DNA from: Methanobacteriota archaeon | GTDB lineage: Archaea; Thermoplasmatota; E2; DHVEG-1 | Length of the DNA: 34,232 nt | Direction of reading: 5' to 3' | NCBI GenBank assembly: GCA_903877165.1 | Contig: CAIRCU010000036.1 | Span: forward strand, 1-34,232 | In this document: positions 7,872 to 16,825 of the stretch, piece after piece | Position numbering within the stretch: position 1 is the first letter of the stretch | Layout: the number at the start of each line of letters is the position of its first letter | Translations under genes and position numbers: made by a program | Notes under the pieces: generated by a model | The model's database searches: none | The model's input: the letters and a program-made list of their open reading frames with translations, nothing else | Told to the model about the DNA's origin: nothing

Positions 7872-8992
7872 TATTTTTCTCCGACTTCGGTGAACTCATC
7901 CTCGCGGTAGACGACCATGGGGACTTTCTCGTCCTTGGTCTTCCCTGGGTGGTACTCGAAGGTCTTCTGGGTCTGGTCCGCGACCTTAATGAAGAGATCC
8001 ATGAGCGGGATGCTGTTGGGGCAGGCCTGTTCACAGAGGCCGCATTGGACGCAGGAGAGGATCATGTGGTTCATCCGCCCGAGCTGGAAGAGGACGCTGT
8101 CCGTCGGCAGCTTATAGAGTCCTTTCGCCTCGGCTTTGCGGACGAACTTGTACGCCTCTTGGTCGAAGACCGCACTGTCGTAGAGGCATTCCTTGCAGTA
8201 GCAGATCGGGCAGGCGACGCGGCAGTTGTGGCAGTTGACGCAAGTCTCGAAGAACGCGGCGAGCGCGTCGATGCCTTTGATACCGGCTTTTTCCTTGATG
8301 AACGCCGCGTGCTTCTTGCTTTGGGCTTCGTGGAGGTCTTTGACTGCCTTCTCCCGGTGGTTGTTCTCATGTCCGGCGGGTAGCTTGAGGTCTTCGAGGA
8401 GTTTTTTGCCGACGTCCGTGTTGGCTTCGACGAGTAATTCCTTGTCGACGTCCATGCCGAAGAGTCCGATGGTGATGTCGCTGTTGACAGGGGCGGGGTC
8501 CAGGCAGACGGTGCAGGATGTACGCAAGTACTTCTCCGCATCCGCGGTCTTCTTCGTGAACGCTTCGAGGAGGAATTTCGTGGGTGCCTGTTTCTCCGGG
8601 AAGCCTGTGTAGGTGATGAGCGGGAAGGTGCCGAGGCAGTCCACGCCGATGATGATGAGGTTGTCGAGTCTCGCCTGGTTCAGCTTCGCAAGCTCGATGA
8701 GCGCCTTGATCTGGCAAGAGCGCATGACGACGCCGATGGGTTTGGCTGGCGCTTGGACCTTGGTCATGTGGGAGAGGATCTTCGCGGTCGACGACGGCAT
8801 GACCGGGGCGAGGACGTCCGCGTGCAGCTTCTTGGGATCCGTGATGAGCACGGGGAACGGCGTCTTCTTCGCCGGTGTCGCCTGCGGCACGAGGAGCGCC
8901 GCGACCTTCTTTGAAGTGAGGAGGTGCTTGAGGAAGTCGTTGACCGCGTCGTTGACGTGGCCTTCTTTGACCGTGAGCGTGTGCGTGGTCAT
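7871..8992 (-). CDS. FrhB/FdhB-family flavin and iron-sulfur subunit
   Basis: 373 residues. The N-terminal two-thirds match the coenzyme F420 hydrogenase/dehydrogenase beta-subunit family: VVMRSCQIKALIEL near 88-101, followed by DNLIIIGVDCLGTF near 110-123 and SCTVC near 159-163. Members bind FAD and pass electrons between F420 and iron-sulfur clusters (FrhB, FpoF), or act beside formate dehydrogenase (FdhB). The C-terminal third has two cluster-binding segments: CVNCHNCRVACPICYCKEC at 251-269, with seven Cys, and CVQCGLCEQACP at 314-325. Its neighbours are mvhD, five bases upstream, and the tandem HdrC. No FdhA or hydrogenase large subunit is present, so it most likely serves as the soluble-carrier port of the Hdr complex. 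F420 is the leading substrate candidate, by inference. Confidence 0.82.
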   Translation of the reverse strand: MTTHTLTVKEGHVNDAVNDFLKHLLTSKKVAALLVPQATPAKKTPFPVLITDPKKLHADVLAPVMPSSTAKILSHMTKVQAPAKPIGVVMRSCQIKALIELAKLNQARLDNLIIIGVDCLGTFPLITYTGFPEKQAPTKFLLEAFTKKTADAEKYLRTSCTVCLDPAPVNSDITIGLFGMDVDKELLVEANTDVGKKLLEDLKLPAGHENNHREKAVKDLHEAQSKKHAAFIKEKAGIKGIDALAAFFETCVNCHNCRVACPICYCKECLYDSAVFDQEAYKFVRKAEAKGLYKLPTDSVLFQLGRMNHMILSCVQCGLCEQACPNSIPLMDLFIKVADQTQKTFEYHPGKTKDEKVPMVVYREDEFTEVGEK

Positions 8993-8997
8993 AATGC

Positions 8998-9441
8998 TTA
9001 GACCTCCCAGTGTGTGCTGATAGGGTTTGGCCCGAGTTTTTTGATCGCCTGGGTCATCTCAGTCATGGTGTCCGCGAACTTCTGGCCTTCGGAGGCGGAG
9101 ATCCAGCGCAGCCAGACCCGCTCCTTCTCGATTCCGAGGGTCTCCAGGATGTCTTGGAGGAGTACCATCCTGCGGCGGGCCTTGTAGTTGCCGTCGATGT
9201 AGTGGCAGTCGCCGGGGTGGCAGCCGCCGACGAACACGCCGTCTGCTCCTTCCATGAGTGCGCGGAGGATGTACATCGAGTCCACGGACCCGCTGCACAT
9301 CACGCGGATGATCCGTACGTTGGGCGGGTATTGGATGCGGCTGGTGCCGGCGAGGTCCGCGCCCGCATAGCTGCACCAGTTGCACAGGAACCCGACGATC
9401 TTGGGTTCGAACTCCTTGGCTTCTTTTGCTTCTTCACTCAT
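8998..9441 (-). CDS. mvhD: MvhD-like [2Fe-2S] linker subunit
   Basis: 147 residues, full length for MvhD. In methanogens MvhD carries a [2Fe-2S] cluster and passes electrons from the Mvh hydrogenase, or a formate dehydrogenase, into HdrA. The conserved Cys are visible: FLCNWCSYAGAD (Cys20, Cys23), RVMCSGSVD (Cys49) and GGCHPGDCHYIDGNYKA (Cys74, Cys79). The ATG overlaps the stop of the giant HdrA-GltD fusion by four bases, and the gene ends five bases ahead of the FrhB-like gene. No MvhA or MvhG is encoded in the window, so the linker must serve another donor, most simply the FrhB-like product next to it. Family identification is firm. Confidence 0.93.
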   Translation of the reverse strand: MSEEAKEAKEFEPKIVGFLCNWCSYAGADLAGTSRIQYPPNVRIIRVMCSGSVDSMYILRALMEGADGVFVGGCHPGDCHYIDGNYKARRRMVLLQDILETLGIEKERVWLRWISASEGQKFADTMTEMTQAIKKLGPNPISTHWEV

Positions 9442-12400
9442 GTGTTGTCCTCCAGGCAGGCATCAATCATAGAAAGAATCTGACGTTTGGTGAAGGTGTA
9501 CTGCTGCGTCGTGCCGCTGGGGCAGACGACGGAGCAGGCGCCGCAGCCCTGGCAGAGGATTTCGTTGACGCAGGCGATTTGTTTGTCCTCATCGTACGTG
9601 ATCGCATCGTACGGGCAGACTTCGACGCACAGCTGGCAGCCCGCGCAGTTTCGCGACGTGATCTTGGCGATGTTGCCCTTGGTCTCCAGATACTTCTGGG
9701 AGAGGATCGTCGCGGCGCGTGCGCCCGTCGCCTTCGCCTGTAGCACCGCTTCTTCGATGAACCGTGGGGAATGCGCAAGACCGCACAGGAAGATGCCGTC
9801 CGCGGAGAAATCCACGGGACGCAGCTTCACGTGCGCCTCGCTGTAGAACCGGTCGGCGGTGAGTGGGACTTTGAGCTGCTGCGCCAGCGGCAGGTTATCC
9901 TCAGGTACGACCCCGGCGCTCAGGATGAGGCGGTCGGGATGGAAAATAAATTCACGGTTCAGGATCGGCTCCCGGACTTTGACCAGCAGCCCGCTATTGT
10001 CCGTGGTGACCTTGGGCTCCTTGCCTTCGTCGTAGCGGACGAAGACGACGCCGGCCTTGCGCGCCTTCTGGTACAGCTGATCCTCACGGAACCCATAGGT
10101 CCGGATGTCCCGATACAGGACGTAGATCGCCACCTTCGGGTTCAACTCATGGAGCTTCAGCGCGTTCTTCAGTGCGTTCGCGCAGCAGACCCGGCTGCAA
10201 TACGGATGGTCATCGGACCGTGAGCCCACGCACTGGATCATCACGACCTCCGACAGCTCTTTGAGGTACGGTGTGGCGTCGAAGAGATCCTTTTCCAGCT
10301 GCGTCTGCGTCACGACTCGCTCGTTCTTCTTATAGAGGTATTCCTTGGGCTCGTACGGCACCCCGCCCGTCGCGACCACGACAACACCGTGGATGATGAC
10401 AGGCTGGTCCTTAGCCTTCTTCTGATGAAGGGTCGTGGAGAAGTTACCGACGTAGCCGGAGACCTTCCCGACCGTCGTATTCGTAAACACCTGAATCTTC
10501 GGATGCGTCGTCACACGCTTGATCGTGGACTTGAGGAACTCCTGCGGCTGCTCCCCGCGAATCCCCAGGTAGATATCCCTTAGGTGGCCGCCGAGCTCCG
10601 GCTCCTTCTCCACCAACGTCACGGGGAAGCCTTGGTCAGCGATGGAGAGTGCCGCCTGCATCCCGGCGATCCCGCCGCCGACGACCAGCGCGCTGGCTTG
10701 CACCGGGATCTGCAGATGATGCACGGCGGTGAGGTCCGAGGCCTTCGCTACCGCCATGCGGACCGCGTCGATCGCCTTGCCGGTCGCAGAACCCGGGGCG
10801 GTCTTATGCACCCAGGAGTTCTGATCCCGCAGGTTCGCCATCTCGAAGAGGTGCGGGTTCAGCCCCGCCTGCCGCAGCGTATCCTGGAACAGCGGCTCAT
10901 GGGTCCTGGGCGTGCACGACGCGATGACCACGCGGTTGAGCTGCAGCTCCTTGATCTTCTCCTTGATTTTTTCTTGAGCGTCTTGTGAACAGGTAAAGAT
11001 GCTGTCGTCCGCATACGTGACGAAAGGCAGCGTCTTCGCGACGTCGACGACTTTTTTCACGTCGACGACACCCGCGATGTTAATGCCGCAGTGGCAGACG
11101 AAGACGCCGATTTTCGGCTGCTCCATGCGTACCGAGCGCTCCACGGGGTACGTCTTCGCCGTAATCTCCGTGCCACGGGCATCCGCAATCGCTCTCGCGG
11201 CCTCCGCAGCGGCGGCAGACGCCTGGGTGACGCTCTCGGGAATGTCCTTAGGCTCGGTAACGGTCCCCGAGGCGTAGATCCCCTCGCGGGAGGTCAACAC
11301 CGGGGTGTAGGCGTCGGTCTCTACGAACCCGTACTCATTGAGGGTGACGTCCACGGCCTTGCTCAAATCTCCTAGTGCCTTGCACGGCTGCAGGCCGACC
11401 GAAAGAACCACCATGTCGTAGCGGTCCGTCTGGATTTCCCCCTGGTCATCGACATATCGAATCAGGAGGTCTTTGGAGCTGCGGTCCTGCTCGACCTTGG
11501 CGATGCGGCAGCGGCGGTACACCACGCCGTACTCCTTCTCCGCGCGGGTGTAGTATTTCTCGAAGTCCTTGCCGAAGGACCGCATGTCCATGAAGTAGAT
11601 ATGGGACTGTACGCCGGGCTCATGTTCCTTGGCGATGACCGCCTCCTTGGTCGCATACATGCAGCAGACCGAAGAACAATATTTACGGTCGCAGCTCTCA
11701 TCCCGAGAGCCGATGCACTGCAGCCACGCGATCTTCTTCGGCTTTTTGCCGTCGGAGAGCCGCTGGATGTGGCCTTTGAACGGCCCAGAGGCGGAGAGCA
11801 TCCGCTCGAACTCGATGCTCGTCAAGACGTTGGGGTAGACGCGGTAGCCGTAGCTGTCCGCGACCGGCGGCACGTACTCTGAGAATCCGGGGGAGAGGAT
11901 GACAGCACCGACGTCCAGGGTCTCGCTGGTCTCCTTCATGTCGTGGTCGACAGCCTGCCGGCCGCACCACAGGACGCACTGTTGGCAGTCGCAGCAGCCC
12001 GCGCAGTTCAGGCACCGACGTGCCTCCTGCAATGCCTGGTCTTTGGAGTATCCGGCGTCCACCTCAGAGAACGAGGCGATCCGCTGGTCCAATGGTAAGA
12101 TGGTCGAATGCGTGCGGGCGAGCGGGATGCGCAACGCGGTTTCGGGGACGCCCGCCTTCGTGGTCTCCTGTTTGGCGCGTCCAGCGGCGATGTCCTCATT
12201 GTGGAGGTAGCGGTCGATGGAGACGGCTGCCTGGTGGCCTGCAGCGATGGCTTCGACCGCGGAGGCCGGTCCGCTGACTGCGTCCCCGCCGGCGAACACG
12301 CCCTCCTGCGACGTCTGGAGCGTCACGGGGTCGGCGTTGATGAATCCTGAGGGGGAGAGTGCGATGTTGTTGTCGTCCATGAGTTTTGTGTCGAGCTCCT

Positions 12401-13949
12401 GGCCGATAGCGAAGATGACGTAGTCGAAGGGCTCGTCGTACTCGGAGCCTGGTATCTGGATGGGTTTGCGTCGTCCTGAGGCGTCCGATTCTCCAAGCTG
12501 CATCTGTGCGCATTCCAGGCAGGTGTCCCGGTCCTTCTTCTTCAGCTTCAGTGGTGCGGTGAGGAATTTGAAGCCTATGCCTTCTTCCTCCGCGGCTTTG
12601 ATCTCGTCGCGGTGCGCAGGCATCTCTTTAAGAGTACGGCGGTAGAGGACGGTGACGTTGCCTCCGAGCCTGCGAGAGGTGCGGGCGGAGTCCATGGCGA
12701 CGTTGCCGCCGCCGACGACGAGGATCTGCTTGCCTTTGAAGTAATCGGGGGCGATCATGTTGCGGTGCAGCTGTTTGAGGTACTCGACGCCGTCCAACGT
12801 GCATGGGTCGGTGCCGTTGCAGACTTCTAAGCCTGATGCTCTGCTTTTCTGGGCGCCTATGGCGAGGAAGACGGCCTTGTAGCCTTGTTTCTTGAGGTCG
12901 GCGACGGTGAAGTCCCGGCCGAGCTTCTGGCTGTTCTTGATGTCGATGTGGTACGTGTCGGTGAGTCGTTGGATCTCCTGGTCGAGGTACTCGTTGGGCA
13001 GCCGGTAGTTGGGGACGCCGTAGTGCATCATGCCGCCGTTGTATTTTTCTGCTTCAAGGATAGTAGGGGTGTAGCCGAGTCTGGCGAGGTCGACGGCCGC
13101 GGTGAGGCCGGCTGGGCCGGAGCCGATGATCGCGATCTTCTGGCCGTTGCCTCGCGTTGGTTTCGCGTTCGGCTGTTTCTCTTGCTTGATTTTAAGGTAC
13201 TCCGTGAGGACCTCGGGGTGGTCGTAGATGTAGTCGGTGACGAAACGACGGATGCGGCAGATGGAGATGGGTTCGTCGAGGTCCTTGCGGTTGCAGTCGG
13301 ACTCGCAGGGATGATAACAGATTCTTCCTAAGGAGCCGGGGAGTGGGATGGTCTGGGTGATGAGGTCGTAGGCCTCCGCGTACTTCTCTTGGCTGACCAA
13401 GGCGACGAACGCGTGTGCGTTCAGACCCGCGGGGCAGGCGAGCCGGCAGGGGGATGTGCCCTCGTTTTTTTGGATGGCGAAGACGTTGGGGATCGCTTGG
13501 GGGAACGGCTGGTAGATGGCTTTGTGGGGTGCGAGGCCTTCGTCGAACTCGGATTCGAGGTTGACGGGGCAGTGGATGACGCAGTCGCCGCAGCCGTTGC
13601 ATTTCTCTAAGTCTACGTACCGGGGGTGTTTGGTGAGGGTGACGTGGAAGTCGCCGACCGAGCCGGTGACGCTTTTAACGTCTGTGTTCGTGATGATGCG
13701 GATGTTCTCATGGCGTCCTGCGTACACGAGTTTGGGTGCGAGGATGCACATGGCGCAGTCGTTGGTGGGGAAGGTCTTGTCGAGCTGCGGCATGGTGCCG
13801 CCGATGCTTGGGCTTTTGTCGATGAGGTAGACTTTGAAGCCTGCGTCCGCTAAGTCGAGGCTGGACTGGATGCCTGCGATGCCTCCGCCGACGACTAGGA
13901 CGGAGCCACGGCTGGTGGTCTTGGGTTTCGTTTTAGGGTCGGATGTCAT
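9438..13949 (-). CDS. Giant HdrA-GltD-HdrA fusion flavoprotein
   Basis: 1503 residues. Residues about 15-155 are the start of an HdrA without its N-terminal domain: the FAD motif VVGGGIAGIQSSLDLADAGF, then KCNGCGDCVIHCP. At about 163-575 this is interrupted by a complete GltD/NfnB-like NAD(P)H oxidoreductase. That insert has CRLACPAGLNAHAFVALV, GRICYHPCESDC, a second FAD motif IIGSGPAGLTAAVDLARLGY near 275, the dinucleotide motif VVGGGNVAMDSARTSRRLGG with VLYRR downstream (suggesting NADPH), and GVFAGGDAVSGPASAVEAI. HdrA then resumes with CLNCAGCCDCQQCVLWC near 645-663. A second, full HdrA starts near 948 (IGVFVCHCGINIAGVVDV), with FAD motif VVGGGIAGMQAALSIADQGF near 1090 and two terminal ferredoxin motifs (CAGCQLCVEVCP, CQGCGACSVVCP). 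The gene lies 16 bases after hdrA. The reading frame is open throughout with no sign of frameshift. Confidence 0.92.
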   Translation of the reverse strand: MTSDPKTKPKTTSRGSVLVVGGGIAGIQSSLDLADAGFKVYLIDKSPSIGGTMPQLDKTFPTNDCAMCILAPKLVYAGRHENIRIITNTDVKSVTGSVGDFHVTLTKHPRYVDLEKCNGCGDCVIHCPVNLESEFDEGLAPHKAIYQPFPQAIPNVFAIQKNEGTSPCRLACPAGLNAHAFVALVSQEKYAEAYDLITQTIPLPGSLGRICYHPCESDCNRKDLDEPISICRIRRFVTDYIYDHPEVLTEYLKIKQEKQPNAKPTRGNGQKIAIIGSGPAGLTAAVDLARLGYTPTILEAEKYNGGMMHYGVPNYRLPNEYLDQEIQRLTDTYHIDIKNSQKLGRDFTVADLKKQGYKAVFLAIGAQKSRASGLEVCNGTDPCTLDGVEYLKQLHRNMIAPDYFKGKQILVVGGGNVAMDSARTSRRLGGNVTVLYRRTLKEMPAHRDEIKAAEEEGIGFKFLTAPLKLKKKDRDTCLECAQMQLGESDASGRRKPIQIPGSEYDEPFDYVIFAIGQELDTKLMDDNNIALSPSGFINADPVTLQTSQEGVFAGGDAVSGPASAVEAIAAGHQAAVSIDRYLHNEDIAAGRAKQETTKAGVPETALRIPLARTHSTILPLDQRIASFSEVDAGYSKDQALQEARRCLNCAGCCDCQQCVLWCGRQAVDHDMKETSETLDVGAVILSPGFSEYVPPVADSYGYRVYPNVLTSIEFERMLSASGPFKGHIQRLSDGKKPKKIAWLQCIGSRDESCDRKYCSSVCCMYATKEAVIAKEHEPGVQSHIYFMDMRSFGKDFEKYYTRAEKEYGVVYRRCRIAKVEQDRSSKDLLIRYVDDQGEIQTDRYDMVVLSVGLQPCKALGDLSKAVDVTLNEYGFVETDAYTPVLTSREGIYASGTVTEPKDIPESVTQASAAAAEAARAIADARGTEITAKTYPVERSVRMEQPKIGVFVCHCGINIAGVVDVKKVVDVAKTLPFVTYADDSIFTCSQDAQEKIKEKIKELQLNRVVIASCTPRTHEPLFQDTLRQAGLNPHLFEMANLRDQNSWVHKTAPGSATGKAIDAVRMAVAKASDLTAVHHLQIPVQASALVVGGGIAGMQAALSIADQGFPVTLVEKEPELGGHLRDIYLGIRGEQPQEFLKSTIKRVTTHPKIQVFTNTTVGKVSGYVGNFSTTLHQKKAKDQPVIIHGVVVVATGGVPYEPKEYLYKKNERVVTQTQLEKDLFDATPYLKELSEVVMIQCVGSRSDDHPYCSRVCCANALKNALKLHELNPKVAIYVLYRDIRTYGFREDQLYQKARKAGVVFVRYDEGKEPKVTTDNSGLLVKVREPILNREFIFHPDRLILSAGVVPEDNLPLAQQLKVPLTADRFYSEAHVKLRPVDFSADGIFLCGLAHSPRFIEEAVLQAKATGARAATILSQKYLETKGNIAKITSRNCAGCQLCVEVCPYDAITYDEDKQIACVNEILCQGCGACSVVCPSGTTQQYTFTKRQILSMIDACLEDNT

Positions 13950-13965
13950 GGGAATCGTGAGTTGG

Positions 13966-15921
13966 TTAGAGGATGTCGTCGACTTGGTTGAGAATCTGTT
14001 TTTTGGTGAAGTTCTTGTGGATGCTGGCGTTGCTTGGGCAGGCGGCGACGCAGCCGCCGCAGCCGGTGCAGAGGGCGCTGTTGACTTCTGCTATCCTGTT
14101 TTTTTCGTTGATGGATCTTGCGTCGTAGGGGCAGATGTCGACGCAGATGCCGCAGCCGGTGCAGGCGTCCTCGTCGACCATGGCGATCATCGGGTCGATC
14201 TCCAGTTCCTTCTTTGAAAGGATGGTGGCTGCTCGTGAGGCTGCTCCGCTGGCTTGTGCGACGGTGTCTTGGATGTCTTTGGGTCCTTGGCAGCAGCCTG
14301 CGATGAAGACGCCGGCGACGAACGTGTCCATGGGTCGCAGCTTGGGGTGGGCTTCGAGGAAGAAGCCGTCGCCACTGAGGGTGAGTCTGAGGAGTCGTGC
14401 GGTCTCCGCTGCGGTAGCTCGTGGGACCATGGCGGGGACGAGGACGACGAGGTCGGATTGGATTTCGTAGAGTTTGTTGGTGGTGGTGTCGTAGATGTCC
14501 ATGGTGAGGTGGTCGGTTTTCTGGCGGACTTCAGAGGGTCTTCCGCGGAAGAGGTTGGTGTGTTGTCCGCGGACTTTGCGGTAGAATTCCTCGTAGCCTT
14601 TGCCGTAGGAGCGTACGTCTTGGTAGCAGAGGTTGATTTCGATGTCCGGGAGTTTTTCTTGGAGAAGGTAGATTTGTTTGAGGGCAGTCATGCAGCCGAT
14701 GCGGCAGCACCAGGTGCATTGGGTCTCGTCGCGGCTGCCGACGCAGAGGATGAAGGTGACGCTCTTTGGTTTTTGTTGGTTGGATGGTCTGAGGATCTCG
14801 CCTTTCGTAGGCCCGGAGGAGTTGATGAGTCGTTCGAGTTCGAGGGTGGTGATGACGTCCTTGTGTTGTTCGTAGCCGAGTTCGTAGAGGGCGGCGGGGT
14901 CGAGGAGGTCGTAGCCGGTTGCGACGACGATGGCGCCGACCTTGCGTTCGAGGATCTCTTCTTTCTGGTCGAAGGCTATCGCGTCCTGGGCGCAGGCTTT
15001 CTTGCAGAGGGGTTCGTCGCCGCATTTCCCGCGGCTAAGATAGAGGCATTTGGTGGGGTCGATGGTGTATTTGAGGGGGACCGCCTGGGGGAAGGGCATG
15101 TAGACGGCACTGCGGTTGCCCATGCCTTGGTCGAATTCACTTGGGACCCGGTTCTTGAGTCGGCAGGCTGCTGCGCAGTCGCCGCAGCCCGTGCATTTCG
15201 TGGTGTCGACGAATCTTGGTTTCTGCTGGATCTTGACGGTGTAGTTGCCGATGCTTCCTTCGACGCTTTGGACGTGGCTGTAGGTGAGCAGTTCGATGTT
15301 CTTGTGGTTGGCGACCTCTGCCATCTTGGGGGTGAGGATGCAGGCGGCGCAGTCCAAGGTTGGGAAGGTCTTGTCGAGTTGTGCCATGTGGCCGCCGATG
15401 CTGGGGTCGTGGTCGACGAGATGGACTTTGAAGCCGTCGTTTGCAAGGTCAAGGGATGCTTGGATGCCTGCGATGCCGGCGCCGATGACCAGAGCCTCTG
15501 GTATGACGGGAATGGTGCTTGGGGTGAGGGGCTCGTCCTGCTGGGCTTTGCCGACGCCGCTTCTGATGAGTGCCTTGGCTTTTTCTGTCGCCGTGGGTTT
15601 GTCTTTGTGGACCCAGCTGCATTGTTCTCGGATGTTGACGATTTCGAGGCGGTAGGGGTTGGCGCCACCTTCCGTGAGTTTGTCGCGGAAGAACGTCTCG
15701 TGCATGCGGGGTGAGCAGGCGGCGATGACGACGATGTCGAGTGCGTGTTTCTTGATGCTGTCTTTGATGAGTCGTGCGCCGTTGTCGCTGCACATGTATT
15801 TGTAGTGGTCCGCGACGACGACGCTTGGGAGCGTGCGTGCGTAGTCGGTGAGTGCGTCGACGTCGACGTTCTGGGCGATGTTGATGCCGCAGTGGCAGAT
15901 GAAGACGCCGATCTTCCTCAT
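13966..15921 (-). CDS. hdrA: Heterodisulfide reductase subunit A
   Basis: 651 residues, the standard HdrA length. The order is canonical. An N-terminal domain begins IGVFICHCGINIAQNVDV. The FAD-binding motif VIGAGIAGIQASLDLANDGF lies near 145, followed by CTGCGDCAAACRL. A modified cluster segment (KCLYLSRGKCGDEPLCKKAC) replaces the usual second ferredoxin-like motif. Next is a GSRDETQCTWCCRIGC region, and two C-terminal ferredoxin motifs (CTGCGICVDICP, CTGCGGCVAACP) end the protein. HdrA bifurcates electrons from a two-electron donor between a disulfide (through HdrC-HdrB) and ferredoxin. The ATG overlaps the hdrB stop by four bases, so HdrB and HdrA are translationally coupled. This is the most conventional of the three HdrA-type proteins in the operon and the likely direct partner of the hdrBC pair. 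Confidence 0.94.
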   Translation of the reverse strand: MRKIGVFICHCGINIAQNVDVDALTDYARTLPSVVVADHYKYMCSDNGARLIKDSIKKHALDIVVIAACSPRMHETFFRDKLTEGGANPYRLEIVNIREQCSWVHKDKPTATEKAKALIRSGVGKAQQDEPLTPSTIPVIPEALVIGAGIAGIQASLDLANDGFKVHLVDHDPSIGGHMAQLDKTFPTLDCAACILTPKMAEVANHKNIELLTYSHVQSVEGSIGNYTVKIQQKPRFVDTTKCTGCGDCAAACRLKNRVPSEFDQGMGNRSAVYMPFPQAVPLKYTIDPTKCLYLSRGKCGDEPLCKKACAQDAIAFDQKEEILERKVGAIVVATGYDLLDPAALYELGYEQHKDVITTLELERLINSSGPTKGEILRPSNQQKPKSVTFILCVGSRDETQCTWCCRIGCMTALKQIYLLQEKLPDIEINLCYQDVRSYGKGYEEFYRKVRGQHTNLFRGRPSEVRQKTDHLTMDIYDTTTNKLYEIQSDLVVLVPAMVPRATAAETARLLRLTLSGDGFFLEAHPKLRPMDTFVAGVFIAGCCQGPKDIQDTVAQASGAASRAATILSKKELEIDPMIAMVDEDACTGCGICVDICPYDARSINEKNRIAEVNSALCTGCGGCVAACPSNASIHKNFTKKQILNQVDDIL

Positions 15922-16814
15922 GGCTGGCTCCGGAGTCCGAGTTTATGGACCGGGCTGAGGTTCAAAGTAAAACCGAGTTTCTCCTTGTCCACGCCCAAGG
16001 CTACTCCGAGGAGCTGGGTGAGGTAGACTATTGGGAGGTCGAGTTTGGCGGCGACGGTCTCCCCTGCCTTGGTTTGTCGGCTGTCGAGCATCTTGTGGCA
16101 CCAGGGGCAGACGTCGACGACGCCGCTTGCGCCTAATTCTTGGATGGCCTGGAGTTTCTGTCCGGTCTTGGCAAGCGCGGTCTCGGGTTTGTTGGGGAGG
16201 AGCGGTGCGCCGCAGCAGTCCAGCTTCTGCGGGTAGTGCGTGATGGGCTCCGCTCCCAGGGTCTTGAGGATGGCTTCGACTTTCTGGGGGTTCTCGCTGT
16301 CGTCTGGGCGGCCGAGTTCTTTGGGTCGGATGGCGTGGCAGCCGTAATGGACCACGAGCTTCATGCCGGTGAGCGGGTTTGTGACGTGTTTCTTGATGAT
16401 GTCGAGTCCGATCGTGTCATAGAGGAGGTCGATGGTGTGGACGAGTCGTGTCGTCCCGGTGTAGTGGAGGCCTTCAGCCTTGAGCATCTCGTTGATGCGC
16501 TCCAGCATCGCCGGGTTCTTCTGCAGGATAAGGTTGGTCTCATGGAGCGAGAGGTGGCACTGCGGGCAGGGGACATAGAAGGGAAGGCCTTGTTGTTCGG
16601 CGAGGGCGAGGTTGCGTGCGGAGAGGTAGAGGGTGAGGGTCTGGTTCACGCTTTTCATCGGCTCGCCGCAGCAGGAGAGCCCTGGGAGGTCGACGAGGTC
16701 TATACCAAGGAGTGGGAGGCTGGCTCGCAAGGAGAGTTCGTAGGCGTACTGCTCCGTGGGCATGAGGCAGCCGGGGAACAGGGCGTACCGCTGTGAGGAC
16801 ATAGGCAGACTCAT
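15918..16814 (-). CDS. hdrB: Heterodisulfide reductase subunit B (two CCG domains)
   Basis: 298 residues from the ATG at 16814; another ATG four codons in (16802) gives MSSQRYALFPGC and is an equally good start. The protein has both cysteine-rich CCG domains. The first has Cys16, Cys48-Cys49 (GLSCCGEP) and CPQC at 83-86; the second has Cys159 (HYGCH), Cys200-Cys201 (LDCCGAP) and CPWC at 236-239. In methanogen HdrB these domains hold the noncubane [4Fe-4S] clusters that reduce the CoM-S-S-CoB heterodisulfide. All nine expected cysteines are present, so the site should be active. The physiological disulfide here is unknown, since no methanogenesis gene is in view. An upstream in-frame extension to 17120 runs antisense-like through hdrC and was rejected. 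The gene starts 11 bases after hdrC stops. Confidence 0.92.
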   Translation of the reverse strand: MSLPMSSQRYALFPGCLMPTEQYAYELSLRASLPLLGIDLVDLPGLSCCGEPMKSVNQTLTLYLSARNLALAEQQGLPFYVPCPQCHLSLHETNLILQKNPAMLERINEMLKAEGLHYTGTTRLVHTIDLLYDTIGLDIIKKHVTNPLTGMKLVVHYGCHAIRPKELGRPDDSENPQKVEAILKTLGAEPITHYPQKLDCCGAPLLPNKPETALAKTGQKLQAIQELGASGVVDVCPWCHKMLDSRQTKAGETVAAKLDLPIVYLTQLLGVALGVDKEKLGFTLNLSPVHKLGLRSQP

Positions 16815-16825
16815 ATATTGTGGGG

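Noticed and set aside
9438-13949. The HdrA-GltD fusion as a sequencing or assembly frameshift artefact
   Set aside because: The frame is open for 1503 codons with matching composition, and both junctions fall at domain borders; an artefact would be unlikely to do this.
14254-15714. 486-codon plus-strand frame opposite hdrA
   Set aside because: Composition typical of an antisense shadow; the opposite strand encodes a full canonical HdrA.
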